DNA from: Betaproteobacteria bacterium
GTDB lineage: Bacteria; Pseudomonadota; Gammaproteobacteria; Burkholderiales; Rhodocyclaceae
Assembly (NCBI GenBank): GCA_016709965.1
Contig: JADJLT010000006.1
Span: 682,001-746,000, forward strand
Reading direction: 5' to 3'
DNA length: 64,000 nucleotides
In this document: positions 7,338-15,047 of the stretch, piece after piece
Numbering within the stretch: the stretch's first letter is position 1
Layout of the letters: the number at the start of each line of letters is the position of its first letter
Program-made: the position numbers and the translations under genes
The notes under the pieces: model-generated
The model's input: only the letters and a program-made list of their open reading frames with translations
Databases searched by the model: none
What the model was told of the DNA's origin: nothing

Positions 7338-8552
7338 ATGCATTTCGACATCATCATCATCGGCGCTGGAGCGGCCGGCATGATGTGCGCCGCCCAGGCT
7401 GGCATGCGCGGGCGCCGTGTGTTGTTGGTCGATCATGCTGAAAAGCTTGGCGAACGGATTCGCATTTCAGGTGGTGGGCGCTGCAACTTCACCAACCGAA
7501 CTGTCAGTGCGGACAACTTTCTCTCGCAAAACCCGCATTTTTGTCGATCGGCCTTGGCCCGCTTTTCGCAATTCGATTTCATCGCCATGATGGAGATGCG
7601 GCGAATTCCATTTCATGAGCGAGAGCACGGGCAGCTTTTTTGCGACGAGTCAGCGCAGGAAATTATCGACATGCTGCGCGATGCCTGTGACGATGCCGGA
7701 GTGAAATGGGCCTTTCCTTGTGTGGTGCAACACATTGAACGCCACGCCACCGAGGTGGCGAAGCGTTACGCTGTTGCCACCGACAACGGCAGTTTTACCT
7801 GCCAGTCGCTGGTGGTGGCCACAGGGGGGCTGGCCATTCCAAAAATTGGCGCAACGCCTTTCGGCTACCGACTGGCAGAGCAATTCGGCATTCCGGTGAT
7901 TTCGCCCAAGCCCGCCCTCGTGCCACTGGCGCTGGCCCCCGAGTTGCTCGAACCAATGAAGCCATTGGCTGGCGCAACGCTGGATGCTGTCGCCCAATTT
8001 GAAGATGCGCAATTCCGTGAGAATGTACTGATTACCCATCGTGGCCTTTCCGGGCCGGCAATTCTCCAGATTTCCAGTTACTGGCAGATGCAGGAATATC
8101 GGCGGGGCAAGAAGCAGCCGGTTGAGATTGATTTGCTCCCCGGCGTTGATGCCGCGGAATGGCTGGAGGAGCACCGGCAGGGCAGGGTGCATTTGCCCAA
8201 TCTACTGGCTGAATACCTGCCACGCCGATTTGCACATGAATGGTGTGCCCAGCAAGGTGGCGAAAAGCTGCTCACGCGGCCGATCAGCGAACTCGGTCGG
8301 CGCGATCTGGAGATGATTGCCGGCAGACTCAATGCCTGGCCACTGATGCCGGCCGGCACCCTGGGTTTTGCCAAGGCGGAAGTTACGCTGGGCGGCGTAT
8401 CAACCGATGCGTTGTCATCGAAAACGATGGAAGCCAAGGCCGCGCCCGGCCTGTACTTCATTGGCGAGGTGGTTGACGTGACCGGCTGGCTGGGGGGCTA
8501 CAACTTCCAGTGGGCATGGTCGTCAGGCTGGGTGGCGGGACAATTCGCCTGA
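7338..8552 (+). CDS. BaiN/RdsA-type (HI0933-like) NAD(P)/FAD-dependent oxidoreductase
   Basis: 404 residues. The N-terminus has the dinucleotide-binding motif IIIIGAGAAGMMCAAQAG, followed by the family signature GERIRISGGGRCNFTN (about residues 36-51). The C-terminus ends with GLYFIGEVVDVTGWLGGYNFQ, the second FAD contact and hallmark of the HI0933/YhiN/BaiN group. The middle QLFCDESAQEIIDML and LVVATGGLAIPKIG also fit. Members are flavoproteins of largely unknown substrate; in gut clostridia a relative reduces bile-acid intermediates, which does not transfer to this organism. The gene stands alone, divergent from phasin. Family assignment is firm and substrate unknown. Confidence 0.9.
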   Translation: MHFDIIIIGAGAAGMMCAAQAGMRGRRVLLVDHAEKLGERIRISGGGRCNFTNRTVSADNFLSQNPHFCRSALARFSQFDFIAMMEMRRIPFHEREHGQLFCDESAQEIIDMLRDACDDAGVKWAFPCVVQHIERHATEVAKRYAVATDNGSFTCQSLVVATGGLAIPKIGATPFGYRLAEQFGIPVISPKPALVPLALAPELLEPMKPLAGATLDAVAQFEDAQFRENVLITHRGLSGPAILQISSYWQMQEYRRGKKQPVEIDLLPGVDAAEWLEEHRQGRVHLPNLLAEYLPRRFAHEWCAQQGGEKLLTRPISELGRRDLEMIAGRLNAWPLMPAGTLGFAKAEVTLGGVSTDALSSKTMEAKAAPGLYFIGEVVDVTGWLGGYNFQWAWSSGWVAGQFA

Positions 8553-8602
8553 ATACTTGAAGTGCGCGCGGTAATCCTGGGCTTTCCGGACAACCCCATT
8601 TT

Positions 8603-8812
8603 TTAGACGCACTCGGCCTCAAATCCCGCATCAACGATGGCCTGGATAATGTCTTCCGGGCTGACGAAGCGACCATAGTCAATGCTCGCCTCTCCTTTCT
8701 CGCGAGATATTTCCAGATGGCCGATATTGGGCAAATCCTGGATGGCGTTGGCAAGTATGCGTACGCTGGAGTCGTCGATTAAGCCGGTGATCTTGAGAAG
8801 CAAGTTTTCCAT
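8603..8812 (-). CDS. HMA-like domain protein lacking the metal-binding cysteines
   Basis: 69 residues that follow the heavy-metal-associated (ferredoxin-like) fold: a LLLKITGL strand, helix SVRILANAIQDLPNI, GHLEISREKGEASIDY and the closing helix SPEDIIQAIVDAGFEAE. The place of the usual GMxCxxC loop is taken by GLIDDSSVR, so the metal-binding Cys pair is missing; the only Cys is the penultimate residue. A copper or mercury chaperone role is therefore unlikely unless another ligand is used. The start ATG at 8812 is preceded on the minus strand by AATTCCCC, with no clear Shine-Dalgarno sequence. It converges on the BaiN-like gene. Identity as a degenerate HMA domain is inferred from pattern only. 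Confidence 0.7.
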   Translation of the reverse strand: MENLLLKITGLIDDSSVRILANAIQDLPNIGHLEISREKGEASIDYGRFVSPEDIIQAIVDAGFEAECV

Positions 8813-9029
8813 GGGGAATTTGTTTGTGGATTAGGGATAGCTGGGTTGGGCAGCAGCTTTTTCATGAAGTTCGCGCTCCGAGGGCTTTCTGTTGTCGGCT
8901 CACGAGTTAAGTCTGAATGGTGAGCTGTCTTGCAATCAATGGCGCGATGGTTTCAGTGAACTTGATGCATTGCACATGTTGCGTTGTTGAATGTAAGGAG
9001 TTATAAATGTAACAAATTAAATAAAATTG
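8813..9029. promoter_or_regulatory. Intergenic region with a start-stop (ATG TAA) element before the CHASE kinase
   Basis: The gap contains a strong ribosome-binding site AAGGAG (8995-9000) correctly spaced from an ATG at 9007 that is immediately followed by TAA. The kinase frame begins 18-21 bp further on at TTG/GTG (9027/9030) without its own clear ribosome-binding site. A ribosome could load at the start-stop pair and reinitiate. Confidence 0.4.
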
Positions 9030-11201
9030 GTGGAGCAAGGTTTGGTGCAATCACGAGATACGCATTCATTGATAATTTCCGGCATGGTGCTGTTTGTCGG
9101 CTTGTGCCTTTCGTATTTTGTGGTTGCCAATTACCAGCAGACACAGGCGGAATTCAGGCAAACGCGCTTTCAAAGCCTTGTCGATAAAACATATTCTCAT
9201 TTGCAGGAACGAGTCCTGTCCTATGAGCATGGCCTCAGGGGAATGCGAGGGGCATTTCTGGCTGCCGGCCCGAGCGAGATGACTCGCCAAAAATTTCGTT
9301 TGGTTTTTGAGTCGCGCGATCTTGCCAAAGAGTTTCCCGGGTCGCGTGGCTTCGGCTATATTCAGCGCGTACTCCCCTCCAATGAGAAGGACTTCCTGCT
9401 GGATGTCGCCAAACGGGATCATGAGGTATTTCAGATACGGCAACTCTCGGAAAACTCCGAAGAGCGTTTCGTTATCAAATATCTCGAACCGGAAGCACTC
9501 AATCGATCAGCCATCGGGCTGGATATTGGCTCGGAAAGCAATAGGCGTGCAGCGATGCTCAAAGCGATACGCTCTGGTCGTGCCTCGATAACCCGGCCGA
9601 TCACATTGGTACAGGCCAATGGTTTCGTTGGCCAAGGCTTTCTGTTGTTGCTGGCGCTCTATCCCGAATACCCGATTGTAAAAGATGAAGTTTCCCGCGA
9701 AGCCACGGCCTTGGGGGCAACCTATACACCGTTGGTGATTGAAGAGGTTCTGGAAAACATCAATCCAATTGGGGATGGTATAAGCCTGAGCTTGAGCGAT
9801 GTCGACAGTTCGGCGGGGAATGTCGTTTTTTACAGGGCGGGAAAGGCAATCGAATCCTATCCCGAGCTTGCGATCACGCGCCGCTTTGACGTATTTGGTC
9901 GAGAGTGGCTGGCGGAATTTCGGGCTACCCCGCAGTTCGCAGCAGGTGTTCCCAAAGACGATAGCCTGGCCTTGGGGGCGATCGGTATTACGGTGTCGCT
10001 GCTGCTCGCGCTGCTGGTCTTTCGGCAGCTCCATAGCCGTGTTCTTTTACGCAGGACCAGCGAGCGTCTTCAGGTGCTGGTTCAGCAGGCGCCGGTCGCC
10101 CTTGCCATGTTCAATCGCCAGATGCAGTACCTGGCAGTCAGCCAGCGCTGGATCGACGATTTCGGGCTGCATGGTCAGGATCTCATTGGCGTCTCTTGCT
10201 GCGATCTGTTTCCGAATGCGCCCCAGAGTTGGCGCGAGATTCATAAAAAGGCGTTGGCGGGCGAAGAAGTCAGTAATCACAGTGAGCAATTCGAGCGTGA
10301 GGACGGTTCCCTGCGCTGGCTGGAATGGGGTGTTCGCCCCTGGCATGGCGCAGATGGTGACATTGGCGGTGTAGTGATCTTTTCCGAAGATGTCACCGAA
10401 CGCCACAAGTTGATTTTCGAGCTTGAACAGGCAAGAGATGCGGCTGAGGCAGCAAATCGGGCCAAGACACTGTTTATCGATAACATGACGCATGAAATGC
10501 GTACGCCGATCCACCAGATTTCAGGTATTGCCAGCCTTATTTCCCGCGATGCACAGACTGACAAGCAGAAAAGGCAGCTTGGCTTGCTCGGTACTGCGAT
10601 AACGCGCCTTAATGCGATGGTTAATAGTGTGCTGACGGTGGTTGATCTGGAGAGCCGCATGACGTCGATCCAGCTTAAATCGATCGATATTGGGGAAACT
10701 GTTGGAGGCGTCATGGCTCTCATGACGCCGCGTGCCGAAGAGAAGCAGCTCACCATCGGATGCCATCTGGACCCGTTCCCGTCGGATATTCTGGGTGACA
10801 CCAGGCATCTTAAAACGATCCTTGCCTGTTTCTTGAACAACGCCATTAACTATACAAACCGTGGAACGATCACAGTTCGTGCGCTTCTGCAAAATCAGAG
10901 CGATAGTGCTGCCACGCTTCGCATCGAGGTACAGGATGAAGGTGAGGGAATCGCTCCCGAGGTGATGCCGAAGCTGTTCGAGTATTTCGAACAAGCTGAC
11001 AATTCCCATACACGCAAGCATGGCGGGCTTGGCGTTGGCTTGGGAATCGTCAAAAAGCTTACCCGATTGCTGGACGGCGATGCCGGCTGTGAGAGCACGC
11101 TGGGTGTCGGAAGCACATTCTGGGCGACGGTCGTGCTCCCCAAAGCGGCACATCGCGAGCCAGACGCTACTCAGGTAGCAACCGAGGACTTCCACATCTG
11201 A
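9030..11201 (+). CDS. CHASE-domain membrane sensor histidine kinase
   Basis: About 723 residues. A first membrane helix (GMVLFVGLCLSYFVV, about residues 20-34) is followed by a periplasmic CHASE domain (about 70-270; ERVLSYEHGLRGMRGAF and GSRGFGYIQRV are typical). A second helix lies near 313-334 (GAIGITVSLLLALLVF), then a PAS domain (about 345-465). HisKA follows, with the phosphorylatable His in MTHEMRTPI (about residue 488), and a HATPase domain with N box NNAINYTNRG, G1 DEGEGIAPE and G2 GLGVGLGIVKKL. No receiver follows and no response regulator gene is adjacent, so its partner is elsewhere. The start is uncertain: TTG 9027 or GTG 9030, with the best ribosome-binding site spaced for a dead-end ATG at 9007. 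Confidence 0.87.
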   Translation: MEQGLVQSRDTHSLIISGMVLFVGLCLSYFVVANYQQTQAEFRQTRFQSLVDKTYSHLQERVLSYEHGLRGMRGAFLAAGPSEMTRQKFRLVFESRDLAKEFPGSRGFGYIQRVLPSNEKDFLLDVAKRDHEVFQIRQLSENSEERFVIKYLEPEALNRSAIGLDIGSESNRRAAMLKAIRSGRASITRPITLVQANGFVGQGFLLLLALYPEYPIVKDEVSREATALGATYTPLVIEEVLENINPIGDGISLSLSDVDSSAGNVVFYRAGKAIESYPELAITRRFDVFGREWLAEFRATPQFAAGVPKDDSLALGAIGITVSLLLALLVFRQLHSRVLLRRTSERLQVLVQQAPVALAMFNRQMQYLAVSQRWIDDFGLHGQDLIGVSCCDLFPNAPQSWREIHKKALAGEEVSNHSEQFEREDGSLRWLEWGVRPWHGADGDIGGVVIFSEDVTERHKLIFELEQARDAAEAANRAKTLFIDNMTHEMRTPIHQISGIASLISRDAQTDKQKRQLGLLGTAITRLNAMVNSVLTVVDLESRMTSIQLKSIDIGETVGGVMALMTPRAEEKQLTIGCHLDPFPSDILGDTRHLKTILACFLNNAINYTNRGTITVRALLQNQSDSAATLRIEVQDEGEGIAPEVMPKLFEYFEQADNSHTRKHGGLGVGLGIVKKLTRLLDGDAGCESTLGVGSTFWATVVLPKAAHREPDATQVATEDFHI

Positions 11202-11263
11202 TTGCTCACCGAGTTTTTGCGGCCGATTGCTTCAATCAGCAGCGGCGGCAGAAACAGTGAGGT

Positions 11264-12880
11264 TCAGTTTTGTTCCATGATCGATAGTGCCAGGGCTTCT
11301 GCCACCTTGATGCCGTCGACGCCGGCCGAAAGAATTCCGCCGGCATAGCCAGCACCTTCGCCTGCCGGGTAAAGACCACGCGTATTGATGCTTTGGTAGT
11401 CGGTGCCGCGCTTGATGCGTATCGGTGAAGAGGTGCGGGTTTCGACCCCGGTGAGTACGGCGTCGGCCATGGCGAAGCCCTTGATTTGCTTGTCGAAGGC
11501 CGGGATGGCCTCGCGCAGGGCGTCAATGACGTAAGGCGGGACACAACTCGACAGGTCGGTCATGTGCACGCCGGGCTGGTAGGAGGGATCGACGTTGCCC
11601 GGTTGCGTGGATGGCCGGCCAGCGAGGAAGTCGCCGACGCGCTGTGCGGGGGCGGCGTAGGTGCTGCCGCCGGCGACAAAGGCGGCCGATTCCCATTTTC
11701 GCTGAAAGTCGATGCCGACCAACGGGTTGGCCTTGTAGTCGCCGGGAAAGTCCTCGGGTTTGACTTCGACGACCAGTGCGGCGTTGGCATTGCGCTCGGC
11801 ACGGGAATATTGGCTCATGCCATTGGTGACGACGCGGCCTTCCTCCGAGGTGGCTGCAACGACTTGGCCGCCTGGACACATGCAAAAGCTGTAGGCGGCG
11901 CGGCCGTTCTTGCAGTGGTGGACGAGCTTGTAGTCGGCGGCACCGAGGATTTCATTGCCGGCATTGGGACCGAAGCGGGCGTGGTCGATCAGGGCTTGCG
12001 GATGTTCGACCCGGAAGCCGATCGAGAAGGGCTTGGCTTCGATATAAACGCCTTGCTCGTGGAGCATCTGGAAGGTATCGCGGGCGCTGTGGCCGACGGC
12101 GAGGACGATGTGGTCGGTGGCAATTTTTTCGCCGCTGGCCAGTTCCACGCCCTTGACCTGATGGTTTTCGATCAGCACCCGCTCGACCTTGCTACCGAAG
12201 CGGATTTCACCGCCGAGTTCGGTAATGGTGGCGCGGATGCTTTCGACCATCTTGACCAGCCGGAAGGTCCCGATGTGCGGTTTGCTGACGTAGAGGATTT
12301 CTTCCGGCGCACCGGCCTTGACGAACTCTTCCAGCACCTTGCGGCCGTGGTGCTGCGGATCCTTGATCTGGCTGTACAGCTTGCCGTCGGAGAATGTGCC
12401 GGCACCACCTTCGCCGAACTGGACGTTGGATTCCGGGTTCAGTTTGTTGTTGCGCCAAAGGCCCCAGGTATCCTTGGTCCGCTCGCGCACGGCTTTGCCG
12501 CGCTCGAGAATAATCGGCTTGAAGCCCATCTGGGCCAGGATCAGCCCGGCGAGCAGCCCGCAAGGGCCGGTGCCGATGACGATCGGGCGGCTTTGTAGCG
12601 TCGCCGGGGCGTGGGCAACGAACTTGTAACGGGTGTCCGGCGTGACGCCGACATTGCGATCGTCGGCCAGCTTCGTGAGCAGCGCAGCCTCGTCGCGGAC
12701 GGTGAAATCGAGTGTATAGATCAGCGTGATTGCCGATTTTTTTCGCGCGTCGTAGCTGCGGCGAAAGATCGTGAAATCAATCAGTTCATTATCGGTAATT
12801 TCCAGTCGCTGGCACAGCGCCGGGCGCAGCGCATCTGCGGCGTGGTCGAGCGGAAGCTTTAGTTCGGTCAGTCTCAACAT
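11264..12880 (-). CDS. COG2509-type FAD-dependent oxidoreductase
   Basis: 538 residues. After an N-terminal segment of about 95 residues (ELKLPLDHAADALRPAL, FRRSYDARKKS) typical of uncharacterised FAD-dependent dehydrogenases, the nucleotide-binding motif PIVIGTGPCGLLAGLILAQ appears, then ERGKAVRERTKDTW and VQFGEGGAGTFSDGKLYS, the strongest family signature. A Cys-containing SFCMCPGGQVVAATSEEG follows, and the C-terminus has GLYPAGEGAGYAGGILSAGVDG. Substrate and electron partner are unknown. It is followed downstream, on the opposite strand, by the end of the CHASE kinase. The cytochrome c' gene lies 18 bp upstream on the same strand, so the two may be co-transcribed. Confidence 0.9.
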   Translation of the reverse strand: MLRLTELKLPLDHAADALRPALCQRLEITDNELIDFTIFRRSYDARKKSAITLIYTLDFTVRDEAALLTKLADDRNVGVTPDTRYKFVAHAPATLQSRPIVIGTGPCGLLAGLILAQMGFKPIILERGKAVRERTKDTWGLWRNNKLNPESNVQFGEGGAGTFSDGKLYSQIKDPQHHGRKVLEEFVKAGAPEEILYVSKPHIGTFRLVKMVESIRATITELGGEIRFGSKVERVLIENHQVKGVELASGEKIATDHIVLAVGHSARDTFQMLHEQGVYIEAKPFSIGFRVEHPQALIDHARFGPNAGNEILGAADYKLVHHCKNGRAAYSFCMCPGGQVVAATSEEGRVVTNGMSQYSRAERNANAALVVEVKPEDFPGDYKANPLVGIDFQRKWESAAFVAGGSTYAAPAQRVGDFLAGRPSTQPGNVDPSYQPGVHMTDLSSCVPPYVIDALREAIPAFDKQIKGFAMADAVLTGVETRTSSPIRIKRGTDYQSINTRGLYPAGEGAGYAGGILSAGVDGIKVAEALALSIMEQN

Positions 12881-12898
12881 GAAAATCCTTCAGTACTC

Positions 12899-13354
12899 TC
12901 AGCTTTCCTTGAACTGCTTGTGGCAGGTCTTGCAGGCTTCATGCACTGCGTCGTAGGTCTTTTCGACTTGTACCTTGTCCTTGCTTTTCGCTGCTGCCAG
13001 AAGTGCATCAGTGGCGGTGATGAAGGCTTGTTTGTCTTTTTCGAAAACTTCCGGCTGCTTCCAGACGTCGGGCGTGGCTTTGGTTGGCGGGTAATTGGTG
13101 TCGGCACCAAAGTAGGACCAAGGGCCATCACGTTTGGCGATCAATGCTTCGGCCAGCGGCAGAAACTTGTCGGCTTCGTAGCGATCCTTGCGCAATATCA
13201 CGCCCATTGGCTCAAATGTTTTGACGATTTGCTTGAAAGCCGCCTGGCGGTGCTTCACCGGCTGTCCGGGCCGCGTATCCTCAACCTCTCCACAACCAGC
13301 GAGCACTACCGCGGTCAACAGGAAAAAAAGGCGGAATTTGAAAGATTTGGACAT
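12899..13354 (-). CDS. Cytochrome c'-type haem protein, predicted lipoprotein
   Basis: 151 residues. The N-terminus FRLFFLLTAVVLAGCGEVED is a lipoprotein signal with lipobox LAGC. The remainder is a four-helix-bundle cytochrome c'-like protein with a single haem motif CKTCHK close to the C-terminus (about residues 142-147), as in cytochromes c' and c556. These periplasmic proteins bind NO or CO or carry electrons; the lipid anchor is less common. Part of the signal peptide (FFLLTAVV) is encoded by a degenerate copy of the dispersed repeat at 13309-13340. It lies 18 bp before the COG2509 flavoprotein, which could be a redox partner; that is inference. Confidence 0.85.
   Translation of the reverse strand: MSKSFKFRLFFLLTAVVLAGCGEVEDTRPGQPVKHRQAAFKQIVKTFEPMGVILRKDRYEADKFLPLAEALIAKRDGPWSYFGADTNYPPTKATPDVWKQPEVFEKDKQAFITATDALLAAAKSKDKVQVEKTYDAVHEACKTCHKQFKES
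13309..13340 (+). repeat. Dispersed repeat, copy 3 (one mismatch)
   Basis: GCGGTCAACAGGAAAAAAA followed by GGCGGAATTTG: one change from the core, with the A-run and AATTT block in place. It lies inside the cytochrome c' gene (opposite strand), where it encodes hydrophobic signal-peptide residues FFLLTAVV. Confidence 0.75.
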
Positions 13355-13444
13355 GGCGGACGATCAATGGCAGGGCGGACTACCCAAGAGGGTGAATTAT
13401 ACGGGGTGCGGCAAGGTGAGGCAGCCCGGTGCAGCGCAAAGATG

Positions 13445-13480
13445 ATTTCCACGGTCAACCGGAAAAAACGCCCCAATTTG
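13445..13480 (+). repeat. Dispersed CGGTCAACCGGAAAAA repeat, copy 4
   Basis: Exact 16-base core with GATTTCCA before it and CCCCAATTTG after the A-run. It lies in the 191-bp gap between the divergent cytochrome c' and TonB-like genes, about 65 bp before the latter's start, and only about 120 bp from copy 3. Confidence 0.88.
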
Positions 13481-13545
13481 TAAATAGTCGTTCAGGCGTT
13501 CAGTTCGCCAGCGTCTTGTCAGCTTGCGGATTTAGAATGCGGGCC

Positions 13546-14364
13546 ATGTCTTTGCCGAATTACCCATCCGAAAGCCCCCTGCCGTGGGCTATTACTGTTT
13601 CCGTGCTGCTTCATGCGCTGATCCTGATGCTTCCGCAGCGTGATATACCCAGCGATCAGGCAGCGCCACGCCTGCAGGCGCGTTTGGCGCACCCGGCTGA
13701 AAAACAGGTCAATGCGACCAAGCCGGTGCAGCCGCCCAAGATGGCCAAGACGCCGAATTCGCGTCGTCCGCGCATTATGACCACGCATCGGCCGTCAAAA
13801 ATGGCGATCCCGGCGAATCGCAAATGGTCAGTTGCCGAAAAAGCGGACATGAACCGCTTTCTGGATGAGCTGGATGGCGAGGCCAAAGCCGCGCCCAAGC
13901 CGACGCTGGCCCAGCGTTCGATGGCCATGGCCCGTGAGCAGGCGCGACAGATGGCGCGCCAGGATGAGTCCGGCGATGCCACGCTGGAGCTCCGCCCCAA
14001 TGCGGTGCAACCCGATCCATTCAGCCTTGAAATGTACGTAAATGGGCTGATCAAGCGCCTGAATCGCAGTGCCGCGTTTGTCAAGAATGATCCAAGAAAC
14101 AAGGGCATTCGCCCCGCATCGGTGCAATTCAGGATTAATCCGGATGGCACATTGAAATCCTTCTCGATCATCAATGCCGGCGATCAGAGCGAGGAGATTG
14201 CCTTCGTCAAGTCGGTGATCGAACAGTCCATCCCATTCCTGCCGTTTCCGGCCGATATCAATAAGTCCGCCCGTAGCTTGGCGATGAAGATTTGTATCCT
14301 GCCCGCGAGTTCGGGGGATGGCGGATTCGGCTTTACCCGGGCGACCGGTGGCCGGGGCTGCTAA
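13546..14364 (+). CDS. TonB-like energy-transducer protein
   Basis: About 272 residues starting MSLPNYPSESPLPWAITVSV; another in-frame ATG at 13537 is possible. One N-terminal membrane segment (WAITVSVLLHALILMLP) is followed by a basic, Pro-rich spacer and an Arg/Gln-rich helical stretch (AMAREQARQMARQ). The C-terminal domain resembles TonB_C: VQFRINPDGTLKSFSIINAG, then a helix and IPFLPFPADI. The general plan fits a periplasm-spanning TonB or TolA-type protein, but no ExbB/ExbD genes adjoin and the His-containing TM (SVLLHALIL) is the main clue. It ends with an unusual GDGGFGFTRATGGRGC tail. The VOC gene follows after 59 bp on the same strand. Confidence 0.65.
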   Translation: MSLPNYPSESPLPWAITVSVLLHALILMLPQRDIPSDQAAPRLQARLAHPAEKQVNATKPVQPPKMAKTPNSRRPRIMTTHRPSKMAIPANRKWSVAEKADMNRFLDELDGEAKAAPKPTLAQRSMAMAREQARQMARQDESGDATLELRPNAVQPDPFSLEMYVNGLIKRLNRSAAFVKNDPRNKGIRPASVQFRINPDGTLKSFSIINAGDQSEEIAFVKSVIEQSIPFLPFPADINKSARSLAMKICILPASSGDGGFGFTRATGGRGC

Positions 14365-14423
14365 ATGGGCAGGACGATTCGGTTTGCGCTGAGTACCCTG
14401 ATTGACAAGGAGATTTTGAATAA

Positions 14424-14846
14424 ATGAACCAGACGATCAGTTTCATTACCCTGGGTGTGTCCGACCTGGCACGGAGCAGGGCCTTCTACAAGGCGCTGGG
14501 CTGGCAGGAGTCTTCCGCCAGCCAGGCGGCAATTGCCTTTTTTCAGGTTGGCTCCGTGGCTTTCGCCTTGTTCCAGCGCGAGGCGCTGGCTGAAGACGCC
14601 TCGGTATCCGCGACCGGGAGTGGATTTGCCGGTTTCACGCTGGCGCACAACGTTCCTTCAGAGGCTGCCGTGATTGCGACGCTGAACGAGGCGGTAACGG
14701 TTGGCGCAACGCTGGTCCGGCCAGCTGACAAGGTTTTCTGGGGCGGCTTTCGCGGCTATTTTGCCGACCCGGATGGATTTTTGTGGGAGGTCTGTTTCAA
14801 CCCATTTATTTCGTTCGATGCGGATGGCATGGTCAGGCTTCCATGA
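14424..14846 (+). CDS. VOC (glyoxalase/bleomycin-resistance) family protein
   Basis: 140 residues with two beta-alpha-beta-beta-beta halves: ISFITLGVSDLARSRAFYKALGW at the N-terminus and GGFRGYFADPDGFLWEVCFNP at the C-terminus, the second containing the usual Glu ligand (EVCFNP). VOC proteins are metal-dependent enzymes or ligand binders. This subgroup (ITLGVSDL..., VRPADKVFWGGFRGYF) is a common uncharacterised glyoxalase-like protein. The usual first-half His ligand position reads ITLGV, so one metal ligand may differ. The start has AAGGAG at a good distance. No function beyond the family can be given. Confidence 0.85.
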   Translation: MNQTISFITLGVSDLARSRAFYKALGWQESSASQAAIAFFQVGSVAFALFQREALAEDASVSATGSGFAGFTLAHNVPSEAAVIATLNEAVTVGATLVRPADKVFWGGFRGYFADPDGFLWEVCFNPFISFDADGMVRLP

Positions 14847-15047
14847 TCAGTCCTTGGATCGGAGATCCGCACCATTTGAGGCTGGCACGCATTTGCAAGG
14901 TGGTCACGCACCAAATTGGCGCGCGCTTTCGGTAATAGGGCATTTCCAAGGTGCGTGAGATAATGCGGGGGCGTTAAAAATCAACCGCTTGAAGCCTGGT
15001 TCGCGTCTTGCTTTTAAGTTGGTAATCACATTGTCTGGAGTAAGCTT
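14847..15047. promoter_or_regulatory. Leader of the transglutaminase/ATP-grasp operon
   Basis: The 201-bp gap holds the likely promoter of the downstream operon: GATAAT (14958-14963) is a good -10 hexamer. No convincing -35 was fixed. An RpoN-like TGGCAC/TTGCA pair at 14883-14897 has the wrong spacing. Confidence 0.35.

Noticed and set aside
8984..9187. 67-residue ORF with TTG start overlapping the CHASE kinase
   Set aside because: It lies mostly within the kinase in another frame and shows no family features.
14883..14897. RpoN-type promoter TGGCAC...TTGCA before the transglutaminase operon
   Set aside because: The GG-to-GC spacing is 9 instead of 10 bases, which sigma-54 does not accept well.
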